Assembly (NCBI GenBank): GCA_014359885.1
Contig: JACIYN010000058.1
Location: 1 to 60,090, forward strand
Direction: 5' to 3'
DNA: 60,090 nt
Source: Desulfacinum sp.
Lineage (GTDB): Bacteria > Desulfobacterota > Syntrophobacteria > Syntrophobacterales > DSM-9756
The notes below the pieces were generated by a model. It was not told the origin of the DNA. It searched no databases and was given only the letters and a program-made list of their open reading frames with translations. Below are positions 16,722 to 24,739 of the stretch, one piece after another (position 1 is the first letter of the stretch; each line of letters starts with the position of its first letter). A program made the translations under genes and the position numbers.

Positions 16722-16961
16722 TTCTCCATCCTTTCCCGGTTATTGTTGCACCAACCTCCAGCCCTGAAGGCCACGAGGATACGGGTGAACTATTGCCGAC
16801 ACAATAATCCTTTGTCATTCCTCAACGGGATATCTTAATTTTGATGTCGACCGGAACTGGGAAAAAACTGAAAAGGCGGGCCCCAGCGGGATCCCTGAAT
16901 ATGCTCATTTTTCGGAGTCCCAGGCGCTGCCATACCGGGGCCTCGAAAGGGGAGATCAAAG
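16722..16961. promoter_or_regulatory. divergent promoter region dadA-like / ald
   Basis: A 240-bp intergenic stretch, markedly more AT-rich than its surroundings at about 16740-16920. It contains a partly symmetrical TATTGCCGACACAATA near 16792-16807 and a GGATATCTTAATTTTGATG stretch (16827-16845). Both divergent genes must start here. An Lrp-type regulator is plausible for alanine genes, but no operator consensus is proven. Confidence 0.4.
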
Positions 16962-18095
16962 ATGCGCATCGGGGTGGTGAAGGAAATCAAGCCGGAAGAG
17001 TACCGGGTGGCGGTGGTGCCAGGGAACGTTTCGGAGCTGGTGCGGGCCGGGCACGCGGTGACGGTGGAAAGCGGGGCGGGAGCCGGAGCCGGGTTTTCCG
17101 ACGAGGCCTACCGGGAGGCCGGGGCGCGCGTGACGCCCTCGGCGGCGGAAGTGAGCGAAGCCTCGGACCTTCTGGTGAAGGTGAAGGAACCGGTGGAGGA
17201 GGAGTTCGGGATCTTTCGCCCAGGGCAGATTCTCTTTTGTTACCTTCACAGCGAAACGCGCCCCAAGCTGGTGGACATGCTTTTGGAAAAGCGCCTTACG
17301 GCCGTGGCCTTCGAAAACGTGCGGGAATCGGACGGATCCTTTCCGCTTCTTCGCCCCATGAGCGTCATCGCGGGGCAGCAGGCGGTGCTCCAGGGCATGC
17401 AGTTTCTGTGGAATCACCGGGGCGGCGTGGGAAAGAGCCTCGTGGCCTATCCCGGCCTGGAAACCCCCGTGGTGGTGGTTTTCGGTGCGGGCGAGGCGGG
17501 CCGTCCGGCGGCCCGGGTGGCCGCGGCCCTGGGGTGCCGGGTTCACGTCTTCGAAATCAACCAGCGCGCCATCTGCTCCTTTGCCGAAACGGCCCCTCCC
17601 AACGTCGAGATCCATAACGCCCACGCGGTGGACTGGTCCCCCTACGTTGCCGCCGCGGACCTGGTGATCAACACGGCCACGGTCCCGCCCGACAGCGAGC
17701 GGCATCTCATCGGCCGGGATCTGGTGCGGCGGATGAAAAAGGGAAGCGTCATCGTGGATGTGACCGCCAACCTTCGGGGCGCGGTGGAAACGGTCGACCG
17801 CTACACCACCCACTCCGATCCCGTCTGGGAGGTGGACGGGGTGATCCACTATGCGGTCACCAACATCCCCGGCACGGTGGCCCGGACCGCCTCCCAGGCC
17901 CTGGCCCTGGAAGTCTTTCCGTACTTGAGGGTCCTGGCCGATCATGGTATCCCTGAAGCGTTCCGGCGCAGCCCGGCTCTCCTGGAAGGGGTGGCCTCCG
18001 CGGGAGGAATCCTTACGTGGCACGAAGCGGGAGCCTTTCAGAAGCGGTCCTGGATGCCGCCCCGGGAGGCCTTGGGGAGACTATGGCCGATATGA
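16962..18095 (+). CDS. ald: alanine dehydrogenase
   Basis: A 377-aa NAD-dependent L-alanine dehydrogenase (AlaDh/PNT family) interconverting L-alanine and pyruvate plus ammonia. The N-terminus is canonical (MRIGVVKEIKPEEYRVAVVP). Catalytic Lys75 (VKVKEP) and His96 (CYLHSE) are at the positions known for this enzyme. The Rossmann motif is VVVVFGAGEAGRPAARVAAALG with downstream VFEIN. The late signature VTNIPGTVARTASQAL is intact. Length (about 370 aa) is normal. GGGGAG sits upstream of the ATG. With the neighbouring DadA-like enzyme it would allow use of both alanine isomers. Confidence 0.93.
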   Translation: MRIGVVKEIKPEEYRVAVVPGNVSELVRAGHAVTVESGAGAGAGFSDEAYREAGARVTPSAAEVSEASDLLVKVKEPVEEEFGIFRPGQILFCYLHSETRPKLVDMLLEKRLTAVAFENVRESDGSFPLLRPMSVIAGQQAVLQGMQFLWNHRGGVGKSLVAYPGLETPVVVVFGAGEAGRPAARVAAALGCRVHVFEINQRAICSFAETAPPNVEIHNAHAVDWSPYVAAADLVINTATVPPDSERHLIGRDLVRRMKKGSVIVDVTANLRGAVETVDRYTTHSDPVWEVDGVIHYAVTNIPGTVARTASQALALEVFPYLRVLADHGIPEAFRRSPALLEGVASAGGILTWHEAGAFQKRSWMPPREALGRLWPI

Positions 18096-18317
18096 CCGCC
18101 GGATTCCGACGCGGCGTTTAACATCGGGTCCCTGGGGCTTGCCCGAAAACGGCGGGGAGGGGTTGCGGCGGCCCTTCCTGCGGGAAGCAAGCGCCGCGGC
18201 TACGGAGAGAACGGAACTTCCCCGGTCTCTGGAGCCGGCAAGCCGTTGCCGGATAAGATCCTGGAAATCTTCTCTTTTCCTTTTTCGTGCCCACCTGAAA
18301 CGATCTTGCCGTAGGGG

Positions 18318-18337
18318 GCCGACCTCTGCAGGTCGGC
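18318..18337. repeat. hairpin upstream of amino-acid binding protein gene
   Basis: Arms GCCGACCT / AGGTCGGC with a 4-nt loop, 36 bp before the start codon and just before the ribosome site AAGGAGG. It follows GTAGGGG and so also resembles the dispersed palindromes. It could equally be a leader hairpin. There is no T-run. Confidence 0.5.
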
Positions 18338-18372
18338 TGCATGACAAACCAGGCTTGAGGAAGGAGGCAGTC

Positions 18373-19173
18373 ATGGGACGATGGGCAAAAACACTTTGTG
18401 CAGTGGGCATGGTGGGGTTCCTGTTGGGTCTGAGCGCTCCGGCCGCGGCCGACACGCTCCAGGAGATCGTCCAGCGCGGGGAGCTCCGGGTGGCGGTCCA
18501 AACCCAGGGCCCCCCCTTCAGCTTCGTGGACAAGAACGGCGTGCGCACGGGAAGCTCCGTGGAATTCTGCAAGCTCATGGCCCAGGAAATGGGCGTCCAG
18601 GTGAAATTCCTGGACTATGACTGGGACGGCCTCATCCCGGCGCTTCTTTCCAAGAAGGCGGACCTTCTGGCCGCCGACATGACGGCCACCCTGAAGCGGG
18701 CCCTCAAGGTGTCCTTCACCGATCCCTTCTACTACACGGGGGCCGTGGTCTTCGCCAAGAAGGGCAGCGCCTATAAGACCATCGAGGACTGCAACAAGGA
18801 AGACGTGACCATCGCCGTCCTTCTGGGAAGCACCGGGGAAGCGGAAGCCAAGCGTTTCTTCCCCAAGGCCAAGATCAAATCCTACAAGGGCGGCGGTCCG
18901 CTGCTTATCAACGCCGTGCTGGCGGGACATGCGGATATCGGCGTGAACGACGAAACCGCCGTGGTGGGTCAGATGCAGGAATTTCCGCCGGACAGCATCG
19001 AGATCCTGCCCATCCGCCTGTCCAAACAGCCCCTGGCCTTCGCCGTGCGCCCCGAAGACACCCATCTTCTCCAGTGGATCAACCTCTTCTTCCAGTGGGT
19101 CCGGGAAGACGGCCGTTACGACCAGAACATCAACTACTGGGTCAAGTCGCTGGATTGGAAAAAAGACCATTAG
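18373..19173 (+). CDS. amino-acid ABC transporter, periplasmic binding protein
   Basis: A 266-aa SBP_bac_3 (cluster F) protein. The ATG at 18373 follows AAGGAGG. An export signal is visible: MGRWAK, a hydrophobic core, and the cleavage-type site SAPAAA-D at about residue 26. The mature part starts LQEIVQRGELRVAVQTQGPP, the classic opening of polar amino-acid binding proteins. It also has MAQEMGVQVKFLDYDWDGLI and ADLLAADMTATLKRA, with FTDPFYYTGAVVFAKKG for the ligand cleft. The permeases follow, separated by a repeat tract. The ligand is unknown. Neighbouring alanine genes hint at a small neutral amino acid. Confidence 0.9.
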   Translation: MGRWAKTLCAVGMVGFLLGLSAPAAADTLQEIVQRGELRVAVQTQGPPFSFVDKNGVRTGSSVEFCKLMAQEMGVQVKFLDYDWDGLIPALLSKKADLLAADMTATLKRALKVSFTDPFYYTGAVVFAKKGSAYKTIEDCNKEDVTIAVLLGSTGEAEAKRFFPKAKIKSYKGGGPLLINAVLAGHADIGVNDETAVVGQMQEFPPDSIEILPIRLSKQPLAFAVRPEDTHLLQWINLFFQWVREDGRYDQNINYWVKSLDWKKDH

Positions 19174-19303
19174 AGGGATAAGGGATAAAGGGATAAAGAG
19201 GTAGAGGGGTAGAGGGACAAAGGGGTAGAGGGGAGCCGGCCGCTCCCGTCCTTTTCCCCCTTAACCTTGTCCCTTTAGCCTTTTACCTTTCCCCTTTCTC
19301 CTT
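19173..19303. repeat. 7-8 nt tandem array (GGGATAA type) plus pyrimidine counterpart
   Basis: Directly after the TAG of the binding-protein gene come GGGATAA units and variants (AGGGGTAG) up to about 19233. After a GC-rich spacer, a pyrimidine tract (19251-19303, with CCCTTTAGCC, TTTACCTTTCCCC) roughly mirrors it. The two halves could pair in RNA into a long imperfect hairpin before the permease genes. Confidence 0.75.
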
Positions 19304-19317
19304 GCGGCGGAGCCGGC

Positions 19318-19986
19318 ATGCTGGAAGCCTTCAATTTTCGAGTGCTTTTCGATTACCTGCCCCTCTTTTTCAAAGGGCTGTGGGCCACGGCCTGGCTTTC
19401 GGCCATCTCGCTAGTGGGGGCGTTGCTGGTGGGCATGGTGGCCTGCGGCGCCCGACTGTCGAAATTCCGCATCCTTTCGGCCCTGGCCGGGGCCTACATC
19501 GAAGCCATCCGCTCCACGCCGCTCCTGGCCCAGCTCTACTTTCTCTACTTCGGGCTTCCCAGCCTGGGCGTGCGACTCCCCGAATACCAGACGGGGATCC
19601 TGGCGCTGTCTCTCAACAGTGGCGCGTATATGGCTGAAATCATTCGGGCCGGCGTCCTTTCCGTCTCGTGGGGGCAGATCGAGGCGGCCATGGCCACCGG
19701 CCTCAACTACTTCCAGCGCATGCGCCATGTGGTGCTGCCCCAGGCCCTGGGCATCACCATTCCGCCCTTGCTGGGACAGGCCATCGTGCTGGTAAAAGAC
19801 AGCGCTCTCCTGTCCCTTATTTCCGTCTTTGAACTCACCCGGGCCGGGCAGATCATCACATCCGAGCGGTTCATGCCCGCCGAGGGCTTTTTCACCACGG
19901 CCCTCCTCTATCTGCTCATCTATTATGCGCTCAAGGCCTTTTCGTCCTGGTGGCAGAAGCGGCTCATCTTCGTCCAACCGGCATAG
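19318..19986 (+). CDS. amino-acid ABC transporter permease
   Basis: A 222-aa inner-membrane permease of the HisM/GlnP family. The N-terminus runs FDYLPLFFKGLWATAWLSAIS. The central IEAIRSTPLLAQLYFLYFGLP and the EAA loop QIEAAMATGLNYFQRMRHVVLPQAL are characteristic. About five transmembrane segments are visible. It pairs with the next gene to form the translocation pore. It is 18 bp upstream of the second permease, so the two are an operon. The ATPase that normally accompanies such permeases is not encoded nearby. Confidence 0.92.
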   Translation: MLEAFNFRVLFDYLPLFFKGLWATAWLSAISLVGALLVGMVACGARLSKFRILSALAGAYIEAIRSTPLLAQLYFLYFGLPSLGVRLPEYQTGILALSLNSGAYMAEIIRAGVLSVSWGQIEAAMATGLNYFQRMRHVVLPQALGITIPPLLGQAIVLVKDSALLSLISVFELTRAGQIITSERFMPAEGFFTTALLYLLIYYALKAFSSWWQKRLIFVQPA

Positions 19987-20004
19987 GAGCGAGCGTCCCC
20001 GATC

Positions 20005-20673
20005 ATGTGGCTCTACTACTTCAAGCAGCTTGTGCAGACCTTTCCCTTCTTCCTCAAGGGCCTGTGGATGACCGTGGCCGTGTCCGGCCTGAGCCTCATC
20101 CTGGGAACGATCATCGGGTTTGCGGCCGGTATCGTCCGGGCGTCCCGGGTGCCGGTGCTGGGAAAGCTCCTTTTCGCCTACGTGGATTTCATGCGCGGGA
20201 CGCCCTTTCTGGTGCAGGTGTTCATCATCTTCTTCATCCTTCCAGAATGGGGGATCCAACTGGAAGCCTTCACTGCCGCCGTCCTGAGCCTCACGCTGTA
20301 CGCCGGCGCCTACATCTGCGAGATCGTGTCGGGGGGGATCTCGGCGGTGCCGCCCGGTCAGACGGAGGCCGCCAAGGCCACGGGACTCAGCTGGTTCCAG
20401 CGCATGCGCTACGTGGTCATGCCCCAGGCCATGAAGACGATCCTGCCGCCCCTGGTGGGCCAATACGTGCTCCTCATCAAGGATTCGTCGGTGGTGTCCG
20501 TGATCGGTGTCACCGACGTCACCCGGGTGGGCTGGTTCACCGTGCAGCGCATCCCGGAGGGGCTCATGGTCTTCGGCCTGGTGGGGATCCTCTACTTCGT
20601 GGTCTGCTACCCGCTCATCCGCCTGGCCAACCAATTGGAAAAGAAGCTCCGGGTGGACTTCCAGGGACTGTGA
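20005..20673 (+). CDS. amino-acid ABC transporter permease, second subunit
   Basis: A 222-aa paralogue of the preceding permease. It has LVQTFPFFLKGLWMTVAVSG, VDFMRGTPFLVQVFIIFFIL, and the EAA loop QTEAAKATGLSWFQRMRYVV followed by MPQAMKTILPPLVGQYVLL. The C-terminus ends in a basic cytoplasmic tail. Both permeases have the same length, typical of heterodimeric polar amino-acid importers. The gene is followed by two palindromic repeats, not by a GlnQ-type ATPase. Confidence 0.92.
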   Translation: MWLYYFKQLVQTFPFFLKGLWMTVAVSGLSLILGTIIGFAAGIVRASRVPVLGKLLFAYVDFMRGTPFLVQVFIIFFILPEWGIQLEAFTAAVLSLTLYAGAYICEIVSGGISAVPPGQTEAAKATGLSWFQRMRYVVMPQAMKTILPPLVGQYVLLIKDSSVVSVIGVTDVTRVGWFTVQRIPEGLMVFGLVGILYFVVCYPLIRLANQLEKKLRVDFQGL

Positions 20674-20703
20674 AACCGCCACGCCGAGCTGCGGTCTCAT
20701 TCC

Positions 20704-20729
20704 GCGTAGCGCAGCCCTTGAGGGCTGCG
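20704..20729. repeat. palindromic repeat GCGTAGCGCAGCCCT family
   Basis: Arms CGCAGCCCT / AGGGCTGCG with a 2-nt loop, preceded by GCGTAG. Copies occur at 51314-51336 and 59831-59856, where the GCTACG tail is on the other side, i.e. in inverse orientation. Confidence 0.8.
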
Positions 20730-20801
20730 AAGAAATCCCTGCAGGACGGATGGTCTGTCGGGTATTCTTTGTCATTTGGTTGGGTTGGAAATGGCTCCCT
20801 T

Positions 20802-20823
20802 CCGCGGGGCCGAAGCCCCGCGG
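20802..20823. repeat. palindromic repeat CCGCGGGGC family
   Basis: Arms CCGCGGGGC / GCCCCGCGG with loop CGAA, followed by CTACGG. Related copies are at 48936-48958 and 51215-51241. A half copy (GCCGCGGCTACGG) is at about 18194. Confidence 0.8.
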
Positions 20824-20949
20824 CTACGGAAGAAGACGGATTCTCGCGATGGAGTGGCACCTTCGGAGACGTACCGGGTGGGGGTGTAAAACCTTTGATC
20901 TTTGGTCCCACCATTTTCTGCCGTTTGATGGATGAAGGAGACTTTGGAA

Positions 20950-21942
20950 ATGAAGGTGCTGGTAACGGCGAAACTGCCGGAGGAAGTAGTCCATAAGCTG
21001 ATCCGGGCGGGATGCGATGTGGATGAACACGCCGAGGTGCGGCCCATGGCCCGGGAAGAACTCCTGGCCCGCGTGGAAGGGGTGGAGGGGCTCCTTTGCA
21101 CCATCACGGACCGGATCGACCGGGAGGTCTTCGACCGGGCCCCGGGGCTTCGCGTGGCGGCCAACTACGGGGTCGGCTTCGACCACATCGACGTTGCGGA
21201 AGCCGGCCGCCGCGGCGTTCTGGTTACCAACACCCCGGGGGTGCTCACCGACGCCACGGCTGATCTCGCTTTTGCCCTCATCCTGGCCGTGGCCCGGCGG
21301 GTGGTGGAAGGGGACCGAAGGACCCGTTCCGGACAGTTCCGGTTCTGGGCGCCCCTTCACTTTCTCGGCACCGAAGTGAGCGGCAAGACTCTCGGGATCG
21401 TGGGCTTCGGGCGGATCGGGAGGGCGGTGGCCCGCCGGGCCCGGGGTTTCGATATGCAGGTGCTCTATACCGCCCGAAAACCTTTGGACGAGGGAGAGGA
21501 GGAACGCCTCGGTGTTCGATTTGCCCCCCTGGAAGACCTCCTGGCCCAATCCGACTTTGTGTCCCTCCACGTGCCTCTCACGCCGGAAACCCGCCACCTG
21601 ATCGGCGCGCGGGAGCTGTCGCTCATGAAGCCGTCCGCCTATCTCGTCAACACGGCCCGCGGGCCCGTGGTGGACGAAAAGGCCCTGGTGGAGGCCCTCC
21701 GGAGAGGCATCATCCGGGGAGCCGGATTGGACGTCTACGAAAACGAACCTCAGCTCACGCCGGGCCTGGCGGACCTGGAGAACGTGGTGCTCCTGCCCCA
21801 CGTGGGCAGCGCCACAGTGGAAACCCGCACCCGCATGGCCGAGATGGCCGTGGAGAATCTTCTGGAAGGACTGGCCGGACGCCGACCTCCCCATTGCCTC
21901 AATTGGGAGGCGGTGGGGGGAAAGGTGAAAGGTGAAAGGTAA
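20950..21942 (+). CDS. D-2-hydroxyacid dehydrogenase (glyoxylate/hydroxypyruvate reductase type)
   Basis: A 330-aa NAD(P)-dependent 2-hydroxyacid dehydrogenase. The ATG at 20950 is chosen because AAGGAG lies 9-10 nt upstream. The ATG at 20932 has no ribosome site. The N-terminus MKVLVTAKLPEEVVHKL resembles archaeal glyoxylate reductases. The cofactor motif is GKTLGIVGFGRIGRAVARRA. Catalytic residues are the Arg of VNTARGPVVDEKAL, the Glu of DVYENEP and the His of LLPHVGSAT. The last six codons and the stop lie inside a heptamer array, so the C-terminus GGKVKGER is repeat-derived. It probably reduces the 2-oxo acids produced by the neighbouring dehydrogenases. Confidence 0.9.
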   Translation: MKVLVTAKLPEEVVHKLIRAGCDVDEHAEVRPMAREELLARVEGVEGLLCTITDRIDREVFDRAPGLRVAANYGVGFDHIDVAEAGRRGVLVTNTPGVLTDATADLAFALILAVARRVVEGDRRTRSGQFRFWAPLHFLGTEVSGKTLGIVGFGRIGRAVARRARGFDMQVLYTARKPLDEGEEERLGVRFAPLEDLLAQSDFVSLHVPLTPETRHLIGARELSLMKPSAYLVNTARGPVVDEKALVEALRRGIIRGAGLDVYENEPQLTPGLADLENVVLLPHVGSATVETRTRMAEMAVENLLEGLAGRRPPHCLNWEAVGGKVKGER

Positions 21943-22046
21943 AAGGTAAAAGGGGGAAGGTAAAAGGTAAAAGGTGAAAGGTAAAAGGTGAAAGGTGAAA
22001 GGTGAAAGGTGGAAGGTGAAAGGTGGAAGGGGGAAGGGGAAGGGGG
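21921..22046. repeat. heptamer tandem array (GGTGAAA / GGTAAAA)
   Basis: About 17 units of a 7-nt purine-rich repeat on the plus strand. It begins within the last codons of the hydroxyacid dehydrogenase gene and degenerates into GGGGAAGGGG. Almost every unit contains TGA or TAA, so all frames are closed. Confidence 0.92.
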
Positions 22047-22240
22047 TCTGACGGCGGCCTCCGGCGCCTCCTTGATCTCCTGCGCGTGCGGGGCTAATCT
22101 GAAAACAGCGTTGGCGCCTCCGAGGCCGGGAGCGCTGGGGCGAAGGATCTTTCGTCCTTGCGTCGTAATGCAGGGCGCCATGAACACTGGAGTGGCCGCA
22201 TGAATGCAAGGCGGACAAGAACTCGAAGAGGGCGGACGCC

Positions 22241-22993
22241 ATGGATACGATAGAAAAAATTAAGGAGTTTTTGATTCCTGAGCTCCAATCCATCCGCCAG
22301 GAAAATCAATTCATCAGGGAAAGACTCACATCCATTGAGGCCCATCTGGTCGATCAAAGCCGCCGTATCGACCAGGTCCGTGAGGAACTCTCGGAGCAGA
22401 TTTCCAGGACAAACCAGCGGATAGATGCCGTAAGCCACCGCATCGATGCCGTGAGCCAACGCCTCGATGCCACGAACCAACGGATCGACCGGGTGCGAGA
22501 AGAGCTGGTGGAACAGATTGCCCAGGTCACCCACCGCATCGATGCCGTGAGCCAACGCCTCGATGCCGTGAACCAGCGGATCGACCGGGTGCGAGAAGAG
22601 CTGGTGGAACAGATTGCCCAGGTCACCCACCGCATCGATGCCGTGAGCCAACGCCTCGATGCCACGAACCAACGGATCGACGACGTCAGCCCGCGAATCG
22701 ACCAAGTCCGTAAGGAACTTTCGGAACAGATCGCCCAAACGACCCAGCGGATTGATGCTACGACCCAGCACATCGACCAAATGCGACGGGAGCTTACGGA
22801 GCGGATCGATCGCGCCAATCTGCGGATCGATGAGGTGCGGTCCGATCTCGCGGGGCGATTCGACGATATGAACCGGCGCATGGACGAATTGACGGCGAAG
22901 GTGGTCTATGAAAAGGACGTGTCCGAAATCAAGAGCCACGTCCTGAAGCTCCAGGAGCAGTATGCCGAGATCAAGGCCAAGCTGGCCGTCTGA
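22241..22993 (+). CDS. repetitive coiled-coil protein, unknown function
   Basis: A 250-aa protein that is almost entirely coiled coil from residue 30 on. Repeats of RIDAVSQ/RLDATNQ are followed by RIDRVREELVE and QIAQVTH. A 32-residue unit (three heptads plus one 11-residue hendecad) is repeated, and two units are near-identical at the DNA level with a 96-bp period (from about 22448). There is no signal peptide or membrane segment. The C-terminus is a different helix (VSEIKSHVLKLQEQYAEI). It resembles the many bacterial proteins with hydrophilic Arg-Ile-Asp coiled coils, which lack assigned functions. It is convergent with tolC, only 16 bp apart. Confidence 0.85.
   Translation: MDTIEKIKEFLIPELQSIRQENQFIRERLTSIEAHLVDQSRRIDQVREELSEQISRTNQRIDAVSHRIDAVSQRLDATNQRIDRVREELVEQIAQVTHRIDAVSQRLDAVNQRIDRVREELVEQIAQVTHRIDAVSQRLDATNQRIDDVSPRIDQVRKELSEQIAQTTQRIDATTQHIDQMRRELTERIDRANLRIDEVRSDLAGRFDDMNRRMDELTAKVVYEKDVSEIKSHVLKLQEQYAEIKAKLAV
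22448..22672 (+). repeat. 96-bp in-frame tandem duplication in the coiled-coil gene
   Basis: The segment starting GCCGTGAGCCAACGCCTCGA recurs 96 bp later and again 96 bp after that with few changes. Each period encodes 32 residues, so expansion or contraction keeps the frame. Confidence 0.85.
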
Positions 22994-23009
22994 AATCACT
23001 GCCTTTCGC

Positions 23010-24455
23010 TTACCGTTCCAGAATCCTTCCCGTGGCGGCGTCCAGCTGGACCCAGGCGTCTTCCAAGTTGTGCCGGGCCTGGGCCAGTTGACTTTGGGCC
23101 TGCACCAGGTCCCGCTGGGCCTGGGTGAGCCGTACCAGGGACGCCTGCCCTTCCGCGTATTCCTTTTCCACCAGGTCCCGCGTTTGGAGCACGAGCTGCG
23201 CGTTGCGGCGCTGGAGACGAAGCTGTTCCTGGGCCGCCAGGACGCGTGCCACGGCGCTGCGGACCTGGGAGGCCGCTTCGGTCATCAGGTTTCGGAGCGT
23301 GTGATGCGCTTCCCTTTCGGCGTGCCGGGCTTCGCGGTAGGACGCCAAGTCCTCTCCGCCGGAAAAGATGGGAACGGTCACGCGCATCCCCACGGAAGAG
23401 GCGAAGTCGTCTTCTTCCAGGTGGGCGTTTCCGTATCGGTTTCCTTCCAGGTTTCCGAAAACGCTCAAGGAAGGATAGAAGCGGGCCCGGGCGGCACCCA
23501 CGTTGGCCCGTGCCCCCAGCAGGGCCATTCGGCCTGCCTTCACGTCGGGGCGGTGCTCCAGGGCGTACGCCAGCTGTTGGTCGACCTTCGGTGGATGCAG
23601 CATGGTTTCAGACGCTTCCTGCAGGGGCGCCAGGCGCACTCCCGACCCCAGGGACCCTTCCGGGAGGCCCATGAGGGCCGCCAGACCGGACAGAGCCACC
23701 CGGTAATCGCGTTCCGCCTCGATCTTGCGGGCTCGCGCCAGATTCACCTGCACCTGGAAGTTGAGCACATCGCTCAGGGAACCGGCTCCGGCTTTCTCCC
23801 GGGCCCGGGCGTCTTCCAGTTGGCGTTGATTGAACGCCTCGTCGGCTTCGGCGATGGCTACGTTTTCCAGGGCCAGCTGAGCCCCGTGGAAGCTTGAGGA
23901 GACGGCGGCCAGCAGCAGGCGTCGGGCTTCCTGGAGAGCGGCTTCGGTGCGGTTCCGGTCGAACCGGGCGGCGGCCAGGGAAAACTCCCGGCGGAATCCG
24001 TCGAAAAGGGTCCAGGTGGCCGCAAGCGTTGCGCTGTAGATCTCTTCCCTTGCCGGAGACGCGATGGACGAAAGGGAAGAGGTTCCGATGCCGGTCCCGG
24101 AAAGGGTGCCCCCGGCCGCTGTATTTTCCGGGTATTCGGTATGGGTGAGGCCGGCTGCGGCCTCCAGCCGGGGTGCATAGCCCGCCCAGGCCCGGCGGAT
24201 CCGCTGTTGGGCCTGTTCCACCCTTTCCGCAGCCGCGGAAAGCGACGGATTCTGTTGCAACGCGATCTGCTGGGCGGTCTGCAGATCCAGAACGGCGGGC
24301 ACGGTGTCCGGCGCCGTCGGGCCGGTGGTCGGGCTTTCCCCGTGGGCCCTCGGGGGAACGGAGAGGAATACCAGAACCGCTAGGACGGCCGCCGACGCCA
24401 CCGCCCGCATCGGTCCGATGGCGGTCCCCTGCGGGGGCTTTTTCCGCAAGTGCAT
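23010..24455 (-). CDS. TolC-family outer-membrane efflux protein
   Basis: A 481-aa outer-membrane channel of the OEP family. It has a signal sequence (basic start, AVASAAVLAVLVFLSV core, cleavage near RAHG-E). Two homologous OEP repeats follow: LDLQTAQQIALQQNPSLSAA with helical AAERVEQAQQRIRRAWAGY, and later ALEHRPDVKAGRMALLGARA with VGAARARFYPSLSVFGN. The C-terminal helix ends in HNLEDAWVQLDAATGRI. Length is usual. It is the last gene of the marR-adaptor-RND-tolC set, but a 284-bp gap holding a palindrome separates it from the pump. Confidence 0.93.
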   Translation of the reverse strand: MHLRKKPPQGTAIGPMRAVASAAVLAVLVFLSVPPRAHGESPTTGPTAPDTVPAVLDLQTAQQIALQQNPSLSAAAERVEQAQQRIRRAWAGYAPRLEAAAGLTHTEYPENTAAGGTLSGTGIGTSSLSSIASPAREEIYSATLAATWTLFDGFRREFSLAAARFDRNRTEAALQEARRLLLAAVSSSFHGAQLALENVAIAEADEAFNQRQLEDARAREKAGAGSLSDVLNFQVQVNLARARKIEAERDYRVALSGLAALMGLPEGSLGSGVRLAPLQEASETMLHPPKVDQQLAYALEHRPDVKAGRMALLGARANVGAARARFYPSLSVFGNLEGNRYGNAHLEEDDFASSVGMRVTVPIFSGGEDLASYREARHAEREAHHTLRNLMTEAASQVRSAVARVLAAQEQLRLQRRNAQLVLQTRDLVEKEYAEGQASLVRLTQAQRDLVQAQSQLAQARHNLEDAWVQLDAATGRILER

Positions 24456-24590
24456 GGAAAGCTCTCCTTCATCCCATTCGTTTCCATTGGCGTTGATCCG
24501 CGTTCATTCGCGGTTCTTCTTCACATTGCTCCCCTTACGAAGGGTCCGTGGCGACGAAGGAAGAAACCCGCCCTTCGCAAACAGGCCCCC

Positions 24591-24618
24591 GTAGGGGCGA
24601 ATGATTATTCGCCCCTAC
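24591..24618. repeat. palindromic intergenic repeat (GTAGGGGCGAAT family)
   Basis: Perfect arms GTAGGGGCGAAT / ATTCGCCCCTAC with loop GATT. It has the same sequence and loop as the copies at 40918-40949 and 49237-49266. It lies between the pump and tolC genes, where it might affect mRNA stability. Confidence 0.92.
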
Positions 24619-24739
24619 ATCCCCCGTGTAGGGACGGAGCGAGGCGGCATCTCCTATCATGAGCAGGGCTGGCGAGAGCCTTGGGCATCGGATGGGCCAT
24701 CGGGTATTTTTGCACCTTAACGGCATTCCCGGCCAAGCG

